Source: Saccharomycopsis crataegensis
Taxonomy: Eukaryota > Ascomycota > Saccharomycetes > Ascoideales > Saccharomycopsidaceae
DNA: 64,000 nt
NCBI RefSeq assembly: GCF_037102585.1
Contig: NW_027043819.1
Span: forward strand, 1,364,001 to 1,428,000
Direction of reading: 5' to 3'
In this document: positions 51,120 through 61,388 of the stretch, in pieces
Position numbering within the stretch: position 1 is the stretch's first letter
Layout of the letters: each line of letters starts with the position of its first letter
Program-made: the position numbers and the translations under genes
Notes under the pieces: model-generated
What the model was told of the DNA's origin: nothing
Databases searched by the model: none
What the model saw: only the letters and a program-made list of their open reading frames with translations

Positions 51120-51941
51120 TGGATGATGACGTTCGAAAAAAAAAAGATTCAAAACCTCTCATTTTTGTATCCCCATTCTGTTTTCTTATATTTTTTTCTT
51201 TTTTTTTCTTTGAAGGCAAGCCCCATGGTTTCTATACCTACTATTTTGTTGCTTTCTCTATAGCTTATATGAATACATCTTCTGATAATATCTTGAATAT
51301 TCGGGATGGTATATATTTATAAAAAAAAAAAAAAAAAAAAGAAATTACAGCATGTAATCAAATATGATATTTACGCTTATGACTAGTGATCATGACCACA
51401 TCTTGTCTTTTTCTTGTGTGCTTCTCTCTTTCCTGCTTCACAACAATGGCAATAATAGAGCGATGATGCAAAAAAAAAAAAGCTGTCAAAAAAAAAAAAG
51501 TTTGGAGTAATTTCTGAATGCACCCGCTTTTTGAATTTTCCTTAATTTTTGCTAGGTGACTCAAAAGTCCTCATTATTTGCTTATTAATTATGATTACAC
51601 AATCTACACCGGCACAACAATATCGTAATACAATCATATATTTCTATTGAAGGTGACGAAGAAATAAAAAAAACTATAATAATGAAAAACTAACCAACCA
51701 ATAATACACTAATGAAGAGCAACTAGAGACTACTCAACCTTGATAAGAACAACAGCAACAATCAAATAACACCCAAGAAATGTAAATAAAATAAATTGAA
51801 ACAAGAAAAAACAACAGTATAACGTCCAACGGTAACTAGGAAACACCAACAATGTTCATATACTTATGACAAACGATATCAAAAGCAACATAAAATCACA
51901 AACTTTTTGTCTGTATTTTCTTTTTTAGCGCCCCTTCCCTA
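51120..51941. other. intergenic region with poly(A) tracts
   Basis: Long A-runs at about 51321-51340, 51469-51481 and 51488-51499. No gene or RNA was seen. It holds 3' ends of OM14 and of the small minus-strand gene. Confidence 0.4.
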
Positions 51942-52154
51942 TTATAGAGAGACTTCGATGTCACTGACGTTGGACAAGCTGCGACCAGGTTTAGATGTTT
52001 TTGAAGTTGGCAATTCAATACCGTCTGATGGAGACAAGTCAATTAAGTCACCTGTATTAGCAGAGGTCTTAGAGTTTTCAGAAACCGGGGAGATCTCTGG
52101 GATGACAAATGGCTTAGACATGTCGCAAGTCAAAGTAAGGAAGTGGTTTGGCAT
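51942..52154 (-). CDS. small hypothetical protein with a strong TATA promoter
   Basis: A 70-residue ORF from ATG 52154 (MPNHFLTLTCDMSKPFVIPE, ending SDIEVSL); an internal ATG (MSKPFV) would give 59 residues. Composition is hydrophilic, Ser/Thr/Asp-rich, with optimal codons (TTG, TCT, GGT, CCA). A TATATAAG box lies at about 52285-52292 (minus strand), ~130 bp upstream, and GGGG/CCCC STRE-like sites lie further up. The layout recalls small stress-induced yeast proteins, but no family was recognised. An ORF on the opposite strand is considered its shadow. Confidence 0.5.
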   Translation of the reverse strand: MPNHFLTLTCDMSKPFVIPEISPVSENSKTSANTGDLIDLSPSDGIELPTSKTSKPGRSLSNVSDIEVSL

Positions 52155-52283
52155 TTTGAGAATATGAAAGATCTTGAGTGTCCTGTTCGGAAATTTTTCC
52201 TCTGGATTGGTAATTTGTAAAGATATTGATGAAGAACAACTATTGAAATTACAAAATGGCAAATGAAAAATTGGGGAATCGCT

Positions 52284-52292
52284 GGTCCCTTA
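52284..52292 (-). promoter_or_regulatory. TATA box of the small hypothetical gene
   Basis: CTATATAAG on the minus strand with GC-rich flanks; upstream CCCCGGGGA and CCTCGGGACC resemble stress elements. Confidence 0.5.
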
Positions 52293-52299
52293 TATAGTG

Positions 52300-53713
52300 G
52301 TCCCGAGGCAATGCTTGACATCATCGTCCCCGGGGTCATTCATGAGTGACATCGTGCAGGAAAAACGTGACGCTACAAACTCTATTGGTAATCGCTTCCA
52401 TAACAGTTGCCGTGATAACCACCGAAAAATGGCTCAAGTAGATCCTTCCAGAAGCTTTGGAAAATCCGGACTTTACCTTTACAATATCCAAAAAGCGGTG
52501 TACAGTGCCTCCGTCATATTTGGGTCATCTCATTTGGCAGGTGCGGTCTTGGAAGATGACAACAAGATCACGAAGATCGTTCAGATATGTGACCAGCTAT
52601 GACTCACCACTTTTGATTACTACTTTTGATTGAATACTGCTGATGCATACTCCAAAGGGTTCTCAGCAACTGGTATGGACAAATACACTACGATATATCC
52701 TTAATGACAGGATTATCTTGATTTTATCTAGCTGAGCCTCAAGATATACTGTTCTATCCAGGGGGTTATAATACCTCTATCTTAATCCCAAGGGATACCT
52801 CCAGTAACTTAAAACCTTATCTATGAAGATTTATAGGTTTGTGGAGTTGCAATTGCTTGTGGAGTATTTTAGATAGTGCATATTGATCAGTGAGTGGAAT
52901 TATTCCAACTTTTTGTATCTTTATGATAGAGAAATGATCCTATTCTGCGATCATAACGGAGAGTAGCCTGTCGCCAGACGGTCTTGACTAAACCTTACAC
53001 TGTAGAAAAGCACATTAGATAAGAAACTATTGAAACTATCCTGATAATCAACCTAGATAATTTTTCCGAGAAGTTAGCCCAAACGAAGAATCGGAAAATG
53101 GTGGTATGACAAGAGTGACCATCACCCAGGCCTCACCTAAATGTTATTGTCCAATGATTGACTTCAGTTCATAAAGAGTACAGGCCATTATAAAGACCCT
53201 TGAATAGCACTTGAAGTTTGGCTGATGATGATGTGAGCTTCTTAAAGAACCATATGTCCCAAAAAAATACAACATTCTAGCTTTTTGTATACATATATGG
53301 AAAATAATAGCAAAAAATAATTTCCAGCTATAACAAATGGTGTATTATGATGAGGGATAAAGTATTGCCTCACATGTGATTTTTAAAGGTTGTCAGTAAT
53401 TTTTTTTTAGACACCCATTGGATTTAAATATTATCCGGTTTCTTAATTCACAGAGTCAAAACAGTATTATTATAAGTATGGATGCGTTAAACCAAAAGAA
53501 AAAAGAAAAAATCTGACGCTGGTGGCATGTCAGATATGTTTACAAAATGATTATCACATTTGACTAACTAACAAAAAGTTCCACAAATTTTCATATATAT
53601 ACTGAGAGCTGATGAGACAGTGAAAAGTACAGATGACCCGTTTCAACAAACTCTATACATTCAGTTGATTAATAAACTATAATAAAAACAATGAAAACCT
53701 AATAATACAATGT
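52300..53713. other. 1.4-kb intergenic region
   Basis: Upstream of the small gene and downstream of UTP23. A plus-strand ORF (52297-52602) has no ATG at its start and no recognisable domain. Otherwise AT-rich, with no RNA gene seen. Confidence 0.4.
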
Positions 53714-54559
53714 TCAATCAGAATCATTACCAACTTCTAATTCGTCTCTAGTACCCTTTTCTTCTGACTGATTTTCCTCGAGATTCTCACTAGGCTGAGC
53801 TCCATTATCTGTATTATCCTCAGCACCATCATCTTGCTTATCCTCAGAATTTTTGTTCCCATGCTTTCTTCTTCTCTTCTTTTTTGGGCCTTCTTCTTGC
53901 TTATTATCACCAGCTGTAGGCTTCTTCTTTTTCATACTCAAAGGATTAGGTTCTTTTGGACCTCTTTTCCTCTTTGCTCCGGCTTTTTCTTTTTCTGCTT
54001 CCCCTGTGGAGTTTCCTCCCTTGACAAGCTTTCCTGCCTTGATGTCATTCAAGCCACCACTCAATTTCGATTGCTCGAACTGTTTTTGCTTAGCATCACT
54101 CGAATTACTCAATGGTTCCATGATCATCACCGATCTATTCATGTAAAGCAATGGCACCCCCGGGATATGACGGAGTTTGCGTCTAAGATCAATGCTCTGA
54201 GTACACACTACATATCTATGCTTGTTCTGGCCTTTGATGTCAATGATACTGTCAATACAATCGTAAGGATCAATTGCCTGGTCCTTGTGCCCGCATCTTC
54301 TACGCTCAAAGTTTTTGGCAAGGGAGATCGCCGACTGATTCTTGGATTCATAGAGCTTCTGCATGCAACATTGGGTTATCATTGGTTTTACTTCATCTTG
54401 CACCGTGTTTTTAAGATATTTCACTAAATCAATCCCTGAGTGATCAGCCACTTCAACAATTTCATGGTCCACAATAATTTGGTACGGAGCACGGAACTTG
54501 AACGCATGGTTGTATACAAGCATCTGCTTTCTGTAGGATTTCGATCTCTTTTGTCTCAT
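53714..54559 (-). CDS. UTP23: Utp23, SSU processome PIN-like protein
   Basis: The 281-residue nucleolar protein is needed for 18S rRNA maturation (release of snR30 in yeast). The N-terminus MRQKRSKSYRKQM and the PIN-like core (YQIIVDHEIV, ITQCCMQKLY, RRRCGHKDQAIDPYDCI with the conserved Cys/His zinc residues, YVVCTQSIDLRRKLRHIPGVPLLYMNRSVMIMEP) match the Fcf1/Utp23 family. The C-terminal ~120 residues are basic then acidic (KRKRGPKEPNPLSMKKKK). S. cerevisiae Utp23 is 254 aa. Confidence 0.93.
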   Translation of the reverse strand: MRQKRSKSYRKQMLVYNHAFKFRAPYQIIVDHEIVEVADHSGIDLVKYLKNTVQDEVKPMITQCCMQKLYESKNQSAISLAKNFERRRCGHKDQAIDPYDCIDSIIDIKGQNKHRYVVCTQSIDLRRKLRHIPGVPLLYMNRSVMIMEPLSNSSDAKQKQFEQSKLSGGLNDIKAGKLVKGGNSTGEAEKEKAGAKRKRGPKEPNPLSMKKKKPTAGDNKQEEGPKKKRRRKHGNKNSEDKQDDGAEDNTDNGAQPSENLEENQSEEKGTRDELEVGNDSD

Positions 54560-55115
54560 CTTGGGTTGTTTGAAATTATTCGAATCACAATACCGAAAGT
54601 AAAATAGTAATAGAATGAATAATTCGGGACTTGTTTAACAAATAGACAGTGTTGGTATGCCATCACCTCTTTGCAAAAAATTTTTTTTTTTTTTTTTTTT
54701 TTAGATGAGCTTCAGATGTTAGCGGCCCTGAGAGCTTCAGTCCAGGGTTCGTAACGACTATACCGTCTCCACGTAGCAAAGAATGAAAGAAACTTACATA
54801 CAGAACAGCCGAGAATAGTGTGTGATTTAATCTTTTGAAATTTGTAATCCAAAGTAGCTCACAGCATGTTTCGCGAAAGAACCTCTCAAATTCACCAATA
54901 GTATATCTCTTAACAAAAACTGTACAATAAGACATAAGTTTCAGTACTTGACAAACTTGAAAACTCTCCGGTTGAACAATAATAGAATTCTGACGTTTGA
55001 TAATATTACAGAACTTAAAAAACTTGATAGTTTTAGAGAATTAGAGACTCTGATTGTTTCTGGATACAAAACTGACGATATCAAGATGAAATTTTGATCA
55101 TTAATGATTGCATTT
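54560..55115. other. UTP23 upstream region
   Basis: A T19-type run occurs at about 54684-54702. No gene is supported; short ORFs here lack family features. Confidence 0.4.
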
Positions 55116-55634
55116 TGTCGGGACCCACCATGGTGGTCCACCATGGCGGTACTTATTCATTGACGAATGATGAATTGTAATAACTTCATTACCCGATTAT
55201 TCAGTTGTCTGAATTCAGAACATTGTATTGTTATTACACTATAGTTATAACAATAGCTGGGCCCTGAATGTTAGATGGACTGGAAGCAGGAGACTCCAAT
55301 GGCGGTCGTCAGGAGACTCATGTTTAAATGGACTGGAGTCAGCAGACTCCAATATGTCCGGAATCCAGTCCAGATGGCCACTTCCACTTATCATGGAAGG
55401 AATAGAAGTTATTACTTAAGGATCTAGTATCCTTCTATCTACAGTTGAGATAGTCTAATAATAGAAGTAAGCTTAGTTAACTAAGAAAGAACCAATAAAC
55501 ATTTAACCAATCCCAAATCAATTTAATACCTTGTAATGTCTGAGAATACCTTATCCACTCCCGCGGCTACTGATTCCAATGGAGCTCCACAAGCTGAGAT
55601 CCCTAGTGTATCTCATCACATTTGCTCTCTTTGA
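55116..55634 (+). mobile_element. Ty1/copia-like LTR and truncated gag relic
   Basis: A GC-richer segment starts TGTCGGGACC and holds direct repeats (ATGGACTGGA...AGACTCCAAT twice, 55272-55354) and an inverted copy (TCCAGTCCA near 55364). It is followed by a short ORF (55536-55634) starting MSENTLSTPAATDSNG that stops after 32 codons, typical of the Ser/Thr/Pro-rich Gag start just after an LTR. The 3' LTR edge and primer-binding site were not identified. Confidence 0.4.
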
Positions 55635-57147
55635 AAACATCCAATGGATTTAAACTAAATTCTGAGTACTCACAGATTGACAAAGATATTGCAATCAAAT
55701 ATCCTTCAAATACAAAGTTACTTTGATGAAAGCTAGGTAAAATGGTGCTGGCGTCAATAAGAATCATATATGCTATTTTATTTATTTATTTGTATTCATA
55801 AGATCAATCTTTTATTATATTTTGATGTTCAATTATCATTGTGTGTTTGCTTTAAATCTTTTTTGTCTTCACTTAAGGCTAAACTATAGTCCCATAAATA
55901 ATATAGATATCGAAGAAGATATTGGGGTTGATATTCACAGATATGGCTTTTCGTTAATATATCTTATACCTACTTTTCCTAGTTGTTTCGTCAATCTGTT
56001 TCTTCAATTGTTAGTTTAAGATCCTCTGAAATGCCCATTCTCATCTAACTTTTCAGTTAAAAAAAGTTGGCGGGAGTAAAGATATTCCCATAAATTGAAT
56101 ATATTGTTTTATTTGAGCATAATCAGGAACCAACATGGCAACTGTTAGTATTTTCAGTTATCACTAAATGGTAGAGGAGATTTGTATACTTAGATTTTGG
56201 CACGGTTTGAGTTTTCAAAGCATTATGGTTTTTTTTTCTCCTCTCCATTTTATCAGAGGGATACTGTATGCTTTTTGCTTTTGTGTAAGTAGTTAGTAAC
56301 TGCCACAAACATGTTTTTATCTCAGCATGAGTGCAGGATGTAAACAAAGCTGCATCAACTGAAAACACAAAGACAAACAAAAAAAAAAAGAAGAGTGCCC
56401 TAAAACTCTTTATTGACCATATCTATAATTATCAGCTCCATGCAATGAAAAGAGAAAAGGGTGATCTTATTAATACAAGAGCGAGTGGTTGAATCAACCA
56501 CCTTTCAACCACTTCCCCTTTCACTATAGTGTTCACAAACATGCTGAAGACCTTGGTGTTGGGGGACCGTAACCTCCACATAAAACCAGTACACCAGGAA
56601 TTTAAACCTTACACCAAGATATCTTTGCCAATATTTACCACCACAATGGTATACATGTTTATTCACTAAAACTACTATTAACTCTCTACAGAAGAGATTG
56701 AAGATTTCCTATGGTTGGAAATATTCCTCATTTTGGATACTAAGGAGGTTTTCAATTATCGTGGAAGGAAGTATCTACTATTTGAGGATATTTTCCAACC
56801 AACTAAATAACCAACCAACTGCATGTCTAATTGATCAGCATCAAATCACTTCAAACACAATAAGCCACATGAGTTTTTCTGTGCTCCCTTAAAATACTAT
56901 TGGTATGTTTAACTTACCAAATAGGAGAGTAACAATAATAAGAACAAGAATTTGTGCCTAAAGGTTAAGTAAGATATCTAATAAAAGACTGTAAAACAAC
57001 TCTATTAACACAACACTGATAGAAATATTTCGGTTCTCGTGACCAATTCTTTTTTTTTTATTTTTTTTTTTTTTTTCTTCGTCTTACAAAAACTTGGTGA
57101 TTTTCGATGGGCGGTTATTCTATGGAGAGATTCCACAGAGTATAGCC
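55635..57147. other. 1.5-kb gap between the LTR relic and GEP7
   Basis: AT-rich with short broken ORFs; possibly decayed transposon DNA. T-runs at 57052-57076 lie in the GEP7 promoter. Nothing identifiable. Confidence 0.4.
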
Positions 57148-58014
57148 ATGTGGAGATACAATACCAGGATATATAACAGCAATATCACTACAAGAGTCCT
57201 TGCTAGAAGTCTTCAATTGACAAGAAATGTCTCGGATTCCAATGGAGTGCGTCCAGGAAAGAGAAGAATGACTCCTTCTCAAAAGAAGAAGCAGGCGGCG
57301 GAACTAGCCAGACTCAGTTTCACTGATATCTTTGATTTCTTGTCACATAATACTCCAGAAGAATTGCATCAGCAAGAAGATGTAGATATGGATAATGTCT
57401 TCCAGAACCCAGAGATTTTCAAGAAATTGACGTTCAACCAGCAAAACATAGTGATCGAAGAGTTGGACAGCTACAAGCTCGGGGAATGGCCAGCCATCCC
57501 ACAAGATGCAAAAAGATTGATGTATTACGTGTCTTATGGTAACTGGGGTCCAAGAGAATCTTTCAAAGACCCACTTTCTCGAAATTACGTCCCCGAAGAT
57601 ATACCGTTCACCCTTTTAAGTATAAAGACCGCATCGCCAACGCCATCGACTCCAATAACGAAGTTGAAGTCGGTGAATTTGATGTCAGTAACAAAGGAAC
57701 GTCAGAAGCAGTTCGACAATAATGTGAGGAAATTGGATCCTGCGAGTCAGGCAGTGGTTATATTGGGGTTCTTGGTCTCAGTGTTAGCGTTGATCAGAGA
57801 TAAGTTTCTGGATAATGTTGAAGCAGAAGATCAATGTCTCATTGGTGATTTAGTTGAGGAGCCAGAATCTGTGGAATGGATCAATGATTTGGAAAAAAGG
57901 CTAAATAAATCAGAAGAGAATGTCGGGGAAGTTGCAGCGGCAGTGAAGGAAATAACCGAAAATCCACAGCCATCAAGCCAGAACAGAAAGTGGTATTACT
58001 TGTGGTTACGATAA
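57148..58014 (+). CDS. GEP7: Gep7-like mitochondrial protein
   Basis: The 288 residues start at ATG 57148 with a presequence-like N-terminus (MWRYNTRIYNSNITTRVLARS, basic, no acids). A conserved core follows at about 105-160: LTFNQQNIVIEEL, then GEWPAIPQDAKRLMYYVSYGNWGPRESF, recalling the Cox5/COX4 motif YISYGEWGPR and typical of Gep7. One hydrophobic segment is near 205-222 (AVVILGFLVSVLALI). S. cerevisiae Gep7, a genetic interactor of prohibitins, has 287 residues. An upstream extension of the frame lacks an ATG. Confidence 0.8.
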   Translation: MWRYNTRIYNSNITTRVLARSLQLTRNVSDSNGVRPGKRRMTPSQKKKQAAELARLSFTDIFDFLSHNTPEELHQQEDVDMDNVFQNPEIFKKLTFNQQNIVIEELDSYKLGEWPAIPQDAKRLMYYVSYGNWGPRESFKDPLSRNYVPEDIPFTLLSIKTASPTPSTPITKLKSVNLMSVTKERQKQFDNNVRKLDPASQAVVILGFLVSVLALIRDKFLDNVEAEDQCLIGDLVEEPESVEWINDLEKRLNKSEENVGEVAAAVKEITENPQPSSQNRKWYYLWLR

Positions 58015-58374
58015 TGATGATATAGTCAATAATAATCTGTGAATAGTATGGTATGAACTCGTTTTTGTTTTATCTCTTGTTTTTGACGTAGAGGCAGTAG
58101 AGATAGTGAGTGATGTTATCTCAGTAGTGCGATTAGCGTATCATCTTTTTTTTTAAAAATAAATTGCCACCTGAGCTTTGGACAGTTCAGTTTTAATACA
58201 TATAATTCATTTATAAGGAAGTGGTTGGTCTCAGAAGTCGTTTAGGATCATCATTTTTAGAAGGAGTGTGTTTGTAATTTGGAACTCATCGGTACAGATC
58301 ATTAGCTACAGATCATTAGCTACCATCATTAAATAACTTTGCAATTAAAATAAGAAACATATATTACACTAGCC
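58015..58374. promoter_or_regulatory. GEP7-RAD6 intergenic region
   Basis: A direct repeat (ACAGATCATTAGCTAC twice, about 58294-58323) lies 50 bp upstream of the RAD6 ATG; otherwise AT-rich. Confidence 0.4.
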
Positions 58375-59024
58375 ATGTCCACCCCAGCTAGAAGAAGATT
58401 GATGCGTGATTTCAAGGTAGGTTTGTTTATTTCATTCTTCAGCGGTATCTCTTTTCTGCTAAATCTCAGAAATATGGCCATAGTGTTAGTGACCTTGGTA
58501 CTAATAATTCGATTTATAGAGAATGCAGCTGGACGCTCCGGCAGGATTGAGTGCCTCTCCATTACCTGATAATGTTCTCGTTTGGTATGTGTTATAGGTC
58601 TTCTTTCAATAGTTACGACATTCCAATGATTGATGAGATTTTACTAATGCTCTTTTTTTTTTTTAGGAATGCTGTCATTATCGGACCTTCGGATACCCCT
58701 TTTGAAGATGGGACTTTCAAACTCAAGCTTACATTCGATGAACAGTATCCAAATAAACCACCAGCAGTGGTATTTCTAAGTAAGATGTTTCATCCAAATG
58801 TATACGCCTCAGGCGAGTTATGTTTGGATATTTTGCAGAACAGGTGGTCACCAACGTACGATGTTGCTTCGATCTTGACATCAGTCCAGTCATTATTGAA
58901 CGATCCAAACATTTCAAGTCCCGCAAACGTTGAGGCCGCCAATTTGTACAAGGACCATAGATCACAATATACCCAAAGAGTCAAAGAAACCGTTGAAGAG
59001 AGTTGGGAAGATGATTTTGAATGA
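58375..59024 (+). CDS. RAD6: ubiquitin-conjugating enzyme Rad6 (two introns)
   Basis: E2 enzyme for histone H2B and PCNA ubiquitination. Exons are 58375-58416, 58520-58584 and 58667-59024, giving 154 residues. Splicing restores [16 protein letters not shown]...[19 protein letters not shown], collinear with yeast Rad6. Catalytic Cys88 is in [17 protein letters not shown], and HPN is at 78-80. Introns have GTAGGT and GTATGT donors and TACTAAT branch points. The C-terminus stops soon after ESWEDDFE, so the long acidic tail of S. cerevisiae Rad6 is nearly absent. Residue 18 is a CTG codon where yeasts have Glu or Gln. Confidence 0.94.
58417..58519 (+). other. RAD6 intron 1
   Basis: 103 nt, GTAGGT donor, TACTAAT branch point at about 58498-58504, TTATAG acceptor. 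The join restores Lys14-Arg15. Confidence 0.85.
58585..58666 (+). other. RAD6 intron 2
   Basis: 82 nt, GTATGT donor, TACTAAT branch point at about 58642-58648, a T12 tract and TTAG acceptor. The join TG|G restores a conserved Trp. Confidence 0.88.
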
Positions 59025-59467
59025 GGTAGTGATATAGCATTATAATAACTTAGGCTCGGGAAAATTTACAGAAAAGAAGCACATAACTTGAACGTTCCTT
59101 AGTTATGGTTAGTTTCCAAAATTTTCATGTTTATATCTAGATTTATCATTAAAAAAGAAGGTCTCGGGCTGATTGCACCCTAAACACAAGGTTTTTTCTT
59201 GGTGGTTTTTCCATTCCCCTAAAAACCCCTTTCTTTTTCTTTTTTTTTTTTTTTTGTTCTCTTTCATTACCCTTTTTTAACACCCAATGTATACTATTCT
59301 TAAACCCTCTAAGTTTTATTTTAATAGACACTATCGCTCACTTGATTGTTGTAACATTATCCATGCGATTGGAGAGAGCGCACGCAGAAAAAAAAAAAAT
59401 TATTAAGAGGAAAATTGGTAATCTTCCACATCATACCTATTATACATCCAAGAAGAGTCATCTAACC
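59025..59467. other. RAD6-SLM5 intergenic region
   Basis: T-rich; an in-frame upstream ATG at 59363 would extend SLM5 with a Lys-rich segment but looks less likely than 59468. No other element seen. Confidence 0.4.
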
Positions 59468-60997
59468 ATGAAATGCCTCCAGTTGCTCCAGTCCAGGATC
59501 TTGGGTTCCTGTGGGAGGTCTCGGGCTCACTCACCTCTTAAAAATTACAATCGCCTTTCATCAACCACCACCAACTCTCAAGCGGTGTTACAAAAAGATC
59601 TCAAGTCGTTGTTTTCTAATCCTCCATTGGAAAACTCATTTGTCCAAACACAAGGGTGGATCAGATCGGTCAGATCGATGAAAAAAATCGCGTTTGTTGA
59701 TTTATCTGACGGAACAACTTTTAATAGTATCATGATCGTCACCAGTCCGGAAATCGCCAAAGATTTACAAACTGGAAGCTCGATCATGGCAAAGGGAAGC
59801 TGGGTCAAATCTAAGGGAAAGAACCAGCTATACGAATTGAGTGTCACCAAACCAGAAGATCTCCAGGTCATTGGCAACGTTGAAGAGAATTACCCTTTAC
59901 AAAAGAAATTCCATACCGCAGAATTCATCCGGTCTTTACCAACCTTGAAATTCCATACTTCCAAGTTGTCAACCGTAATGAGATCAAGATCGTTTATGGA
60001 ATACAAATTACAAGAGTTTTTCCAAAGTGAAAATTTCATAAAAGTCAACCCCCCATTGATTACCGGGTCGGATTGTGAAGGGGCAGGGGAATTGTTCCAA
60101 GTGGAAAGTGCTTCGGTGGTGGCCAAAAAATTGGCCAATCCTCAGGATAAACAAATCACACCATTCTTTGGGAAAAACAGTTATTTAACAGTGTCAACCC
60201 AATTACATCTTGAGATTCTTGCGCAGTCGTTGAGCAAAGTATGGGCTTTATCTCCTTGTTTCAGAGCAGAAGCCAGTGATACCAACAGGCATTTGAGTGA
60301 GTTCTGGATGCTTGAAGCGGAAATAGCGTTCGTGGACAAAGTTGACCAATTAACATGGTTCTCTGAAAGAATGATCAAGCACGTCATCAACGGTATCTTG
60401 ACCAATGAAAACGGGGCCCTCGATAATCTTTTGAAGAATTCTAAGCGTTCAAAAGAAGAATTGTTGGAGATCGAGAACCGTTTGAAAGTGTTGCAAGATA
60501 ATAACAAAAATTGGTATCAAATCACTTATAATGAAGCCATGGACTTGTTGTTGTCCTCTGGAAAGAACGACTGGAAATACTTGCCTCCAGTAAGAGGTAG
60601 CTCATTATCTACGGAACATGAAAAATACTTGACCAATGAAGTCTTGAAGGCACCAGTATTTGTCACCGATTATCCAAAAGACGAAAAGGCATTTTATATG
60701 AAAATCAATCCAGATAATGAAACCGTGGCCTGCTATGATTTGCTTTTCCCGGTGATGGGAGAGTTGATTGGCGGGTCGGTTAGAGAATCCAACTACGATG
60801 TGTTATTAAAAGAGATTGAAAGACGTCAAATGAGCTTACCGGATTTGCAATGGTACTTGAACTTGCGAAAGAATGGTAGCGTACCGCATGGTGGGTTTGG
60901 CATGGGGTTCGAACGACTTGTGAGTTTTGTGTGTAATATAGATAATATTAAAGATGCTATTCCATTGTCGAGAAGCATCGATAATTGTGACTGTTGA
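59468..60997 (+). CDS. SLM5: mitochondrial asparaginyl-tRNA synthetase
   Basis: The class IIb synthetase charges mitochondrial tRNA-Asn. From ATG 59468 it has 509 residues: a presequence (MKCLQLLQSRILGSCGRSR), an OB-fold anticodon-binding domain at about 45-130 (VQTQGWIRSVRSMKKIAFVD), then the catalytic core with motif 2 (CFRAEASDTNRHLSEFWMLEAEIAF) shown in part by FRAEASDTNRHL, GELIGGSVRESNYD, and motif 3 (GGFGMGFERLVSF). S. cerevisiae Slm5 is 492 aa. It sits among other co-directional genes, including mitochondrial GEP7. Confidence 0.94.
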   Translation: MKCLQLLQSRILGSCGRSRAHSPLKNYNRLSSTTTNSQAVLQKDLKSLFSNPPLENSFVQTQGWIRSVRSMKKIAFVDLSDGTTFNSIMIVTSPEIAKDLQTGSSIMAKGSWVKSKGKNQLYELSVTKPEDLQVIGNVEENYPLQKKFHTAEFIRSLPTLKFHTSKLSTVMRSRSFMEYKLQEFFQSENFIKVNPPLITGSDCEGAGELFQVESASVVAKKLANPQDKQITPFFGKNSYLTVSTQLHLEILAQSLSKVWALSPCFRAEASDTNRHLSEFWMLEAEIAFVDKVDQLTWFSERMIKHVINGILTNENGALDNLLKNSKRSKEELLEIENRLKVLQDNNKNWYQITYNEAMDLLLSSGKNDWKYLPPVRGSSLSTEHEKYLTNEVLKAPVFVTDYPKDEKAFYMKINPDNETVACYDLLFPVMGELIGGSVRESNYDVLLKEIERRQMSLPDLQWYLNLRKNGSVPHGGFGMGFERLVSFVCNIDNIKDAIPLSRSIDNCDC

Positions 60998-61388
60998 TAG
61001 AAAGATAATTCATTTAGGTCGATATAAATAGAAAATAATTTGCTTGTATTTCTTATTATGATAGGAAAGCTGTAAGCAACTTGGCGCTAATTTGTAATGA
61101 TTTTGATAGTCTGATGACCCATTATTCGAATATCTGAGAGCCATAGTAACTGGGTATAACAAAAGACTGGAATTTGTTTTTGTCAACAGATGTTGAGGAG
61201 ATCATAATATTCTATATAATTGAGAGTTTCATTTTGTGAGGAGTGCATAATCAGTTCTGCATCTTGTTATGTGCCCTTTCCACGGTACCACAATAATAGA
61301 AAAAATATCATCACAACATACAATAGATTATATTTATTCATTACTTTTTGTGTATTGCAATACTAGGATAATAGAGATAATATAATAT
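60998..61388. other. SLM5-NSRP1 intergenic region
   Basis: 390 bp of AT-rich DNA; no gene or RNA seen. Confidence 0.4.

Noticed and set aside
51907-52167. Plus-strand ORF opposite the small hypothetical gene
   Set aside because: No ATG at its start, and the promoter signals and codon bias favour the minus strand.
52297-52602. Plus-strand ORF of 101 codons
   Set aside because: Starts at GTG; the in-frame ATG gives 86 residues without recognisable features, and it overlaps the promoter of the minus-strand gene.
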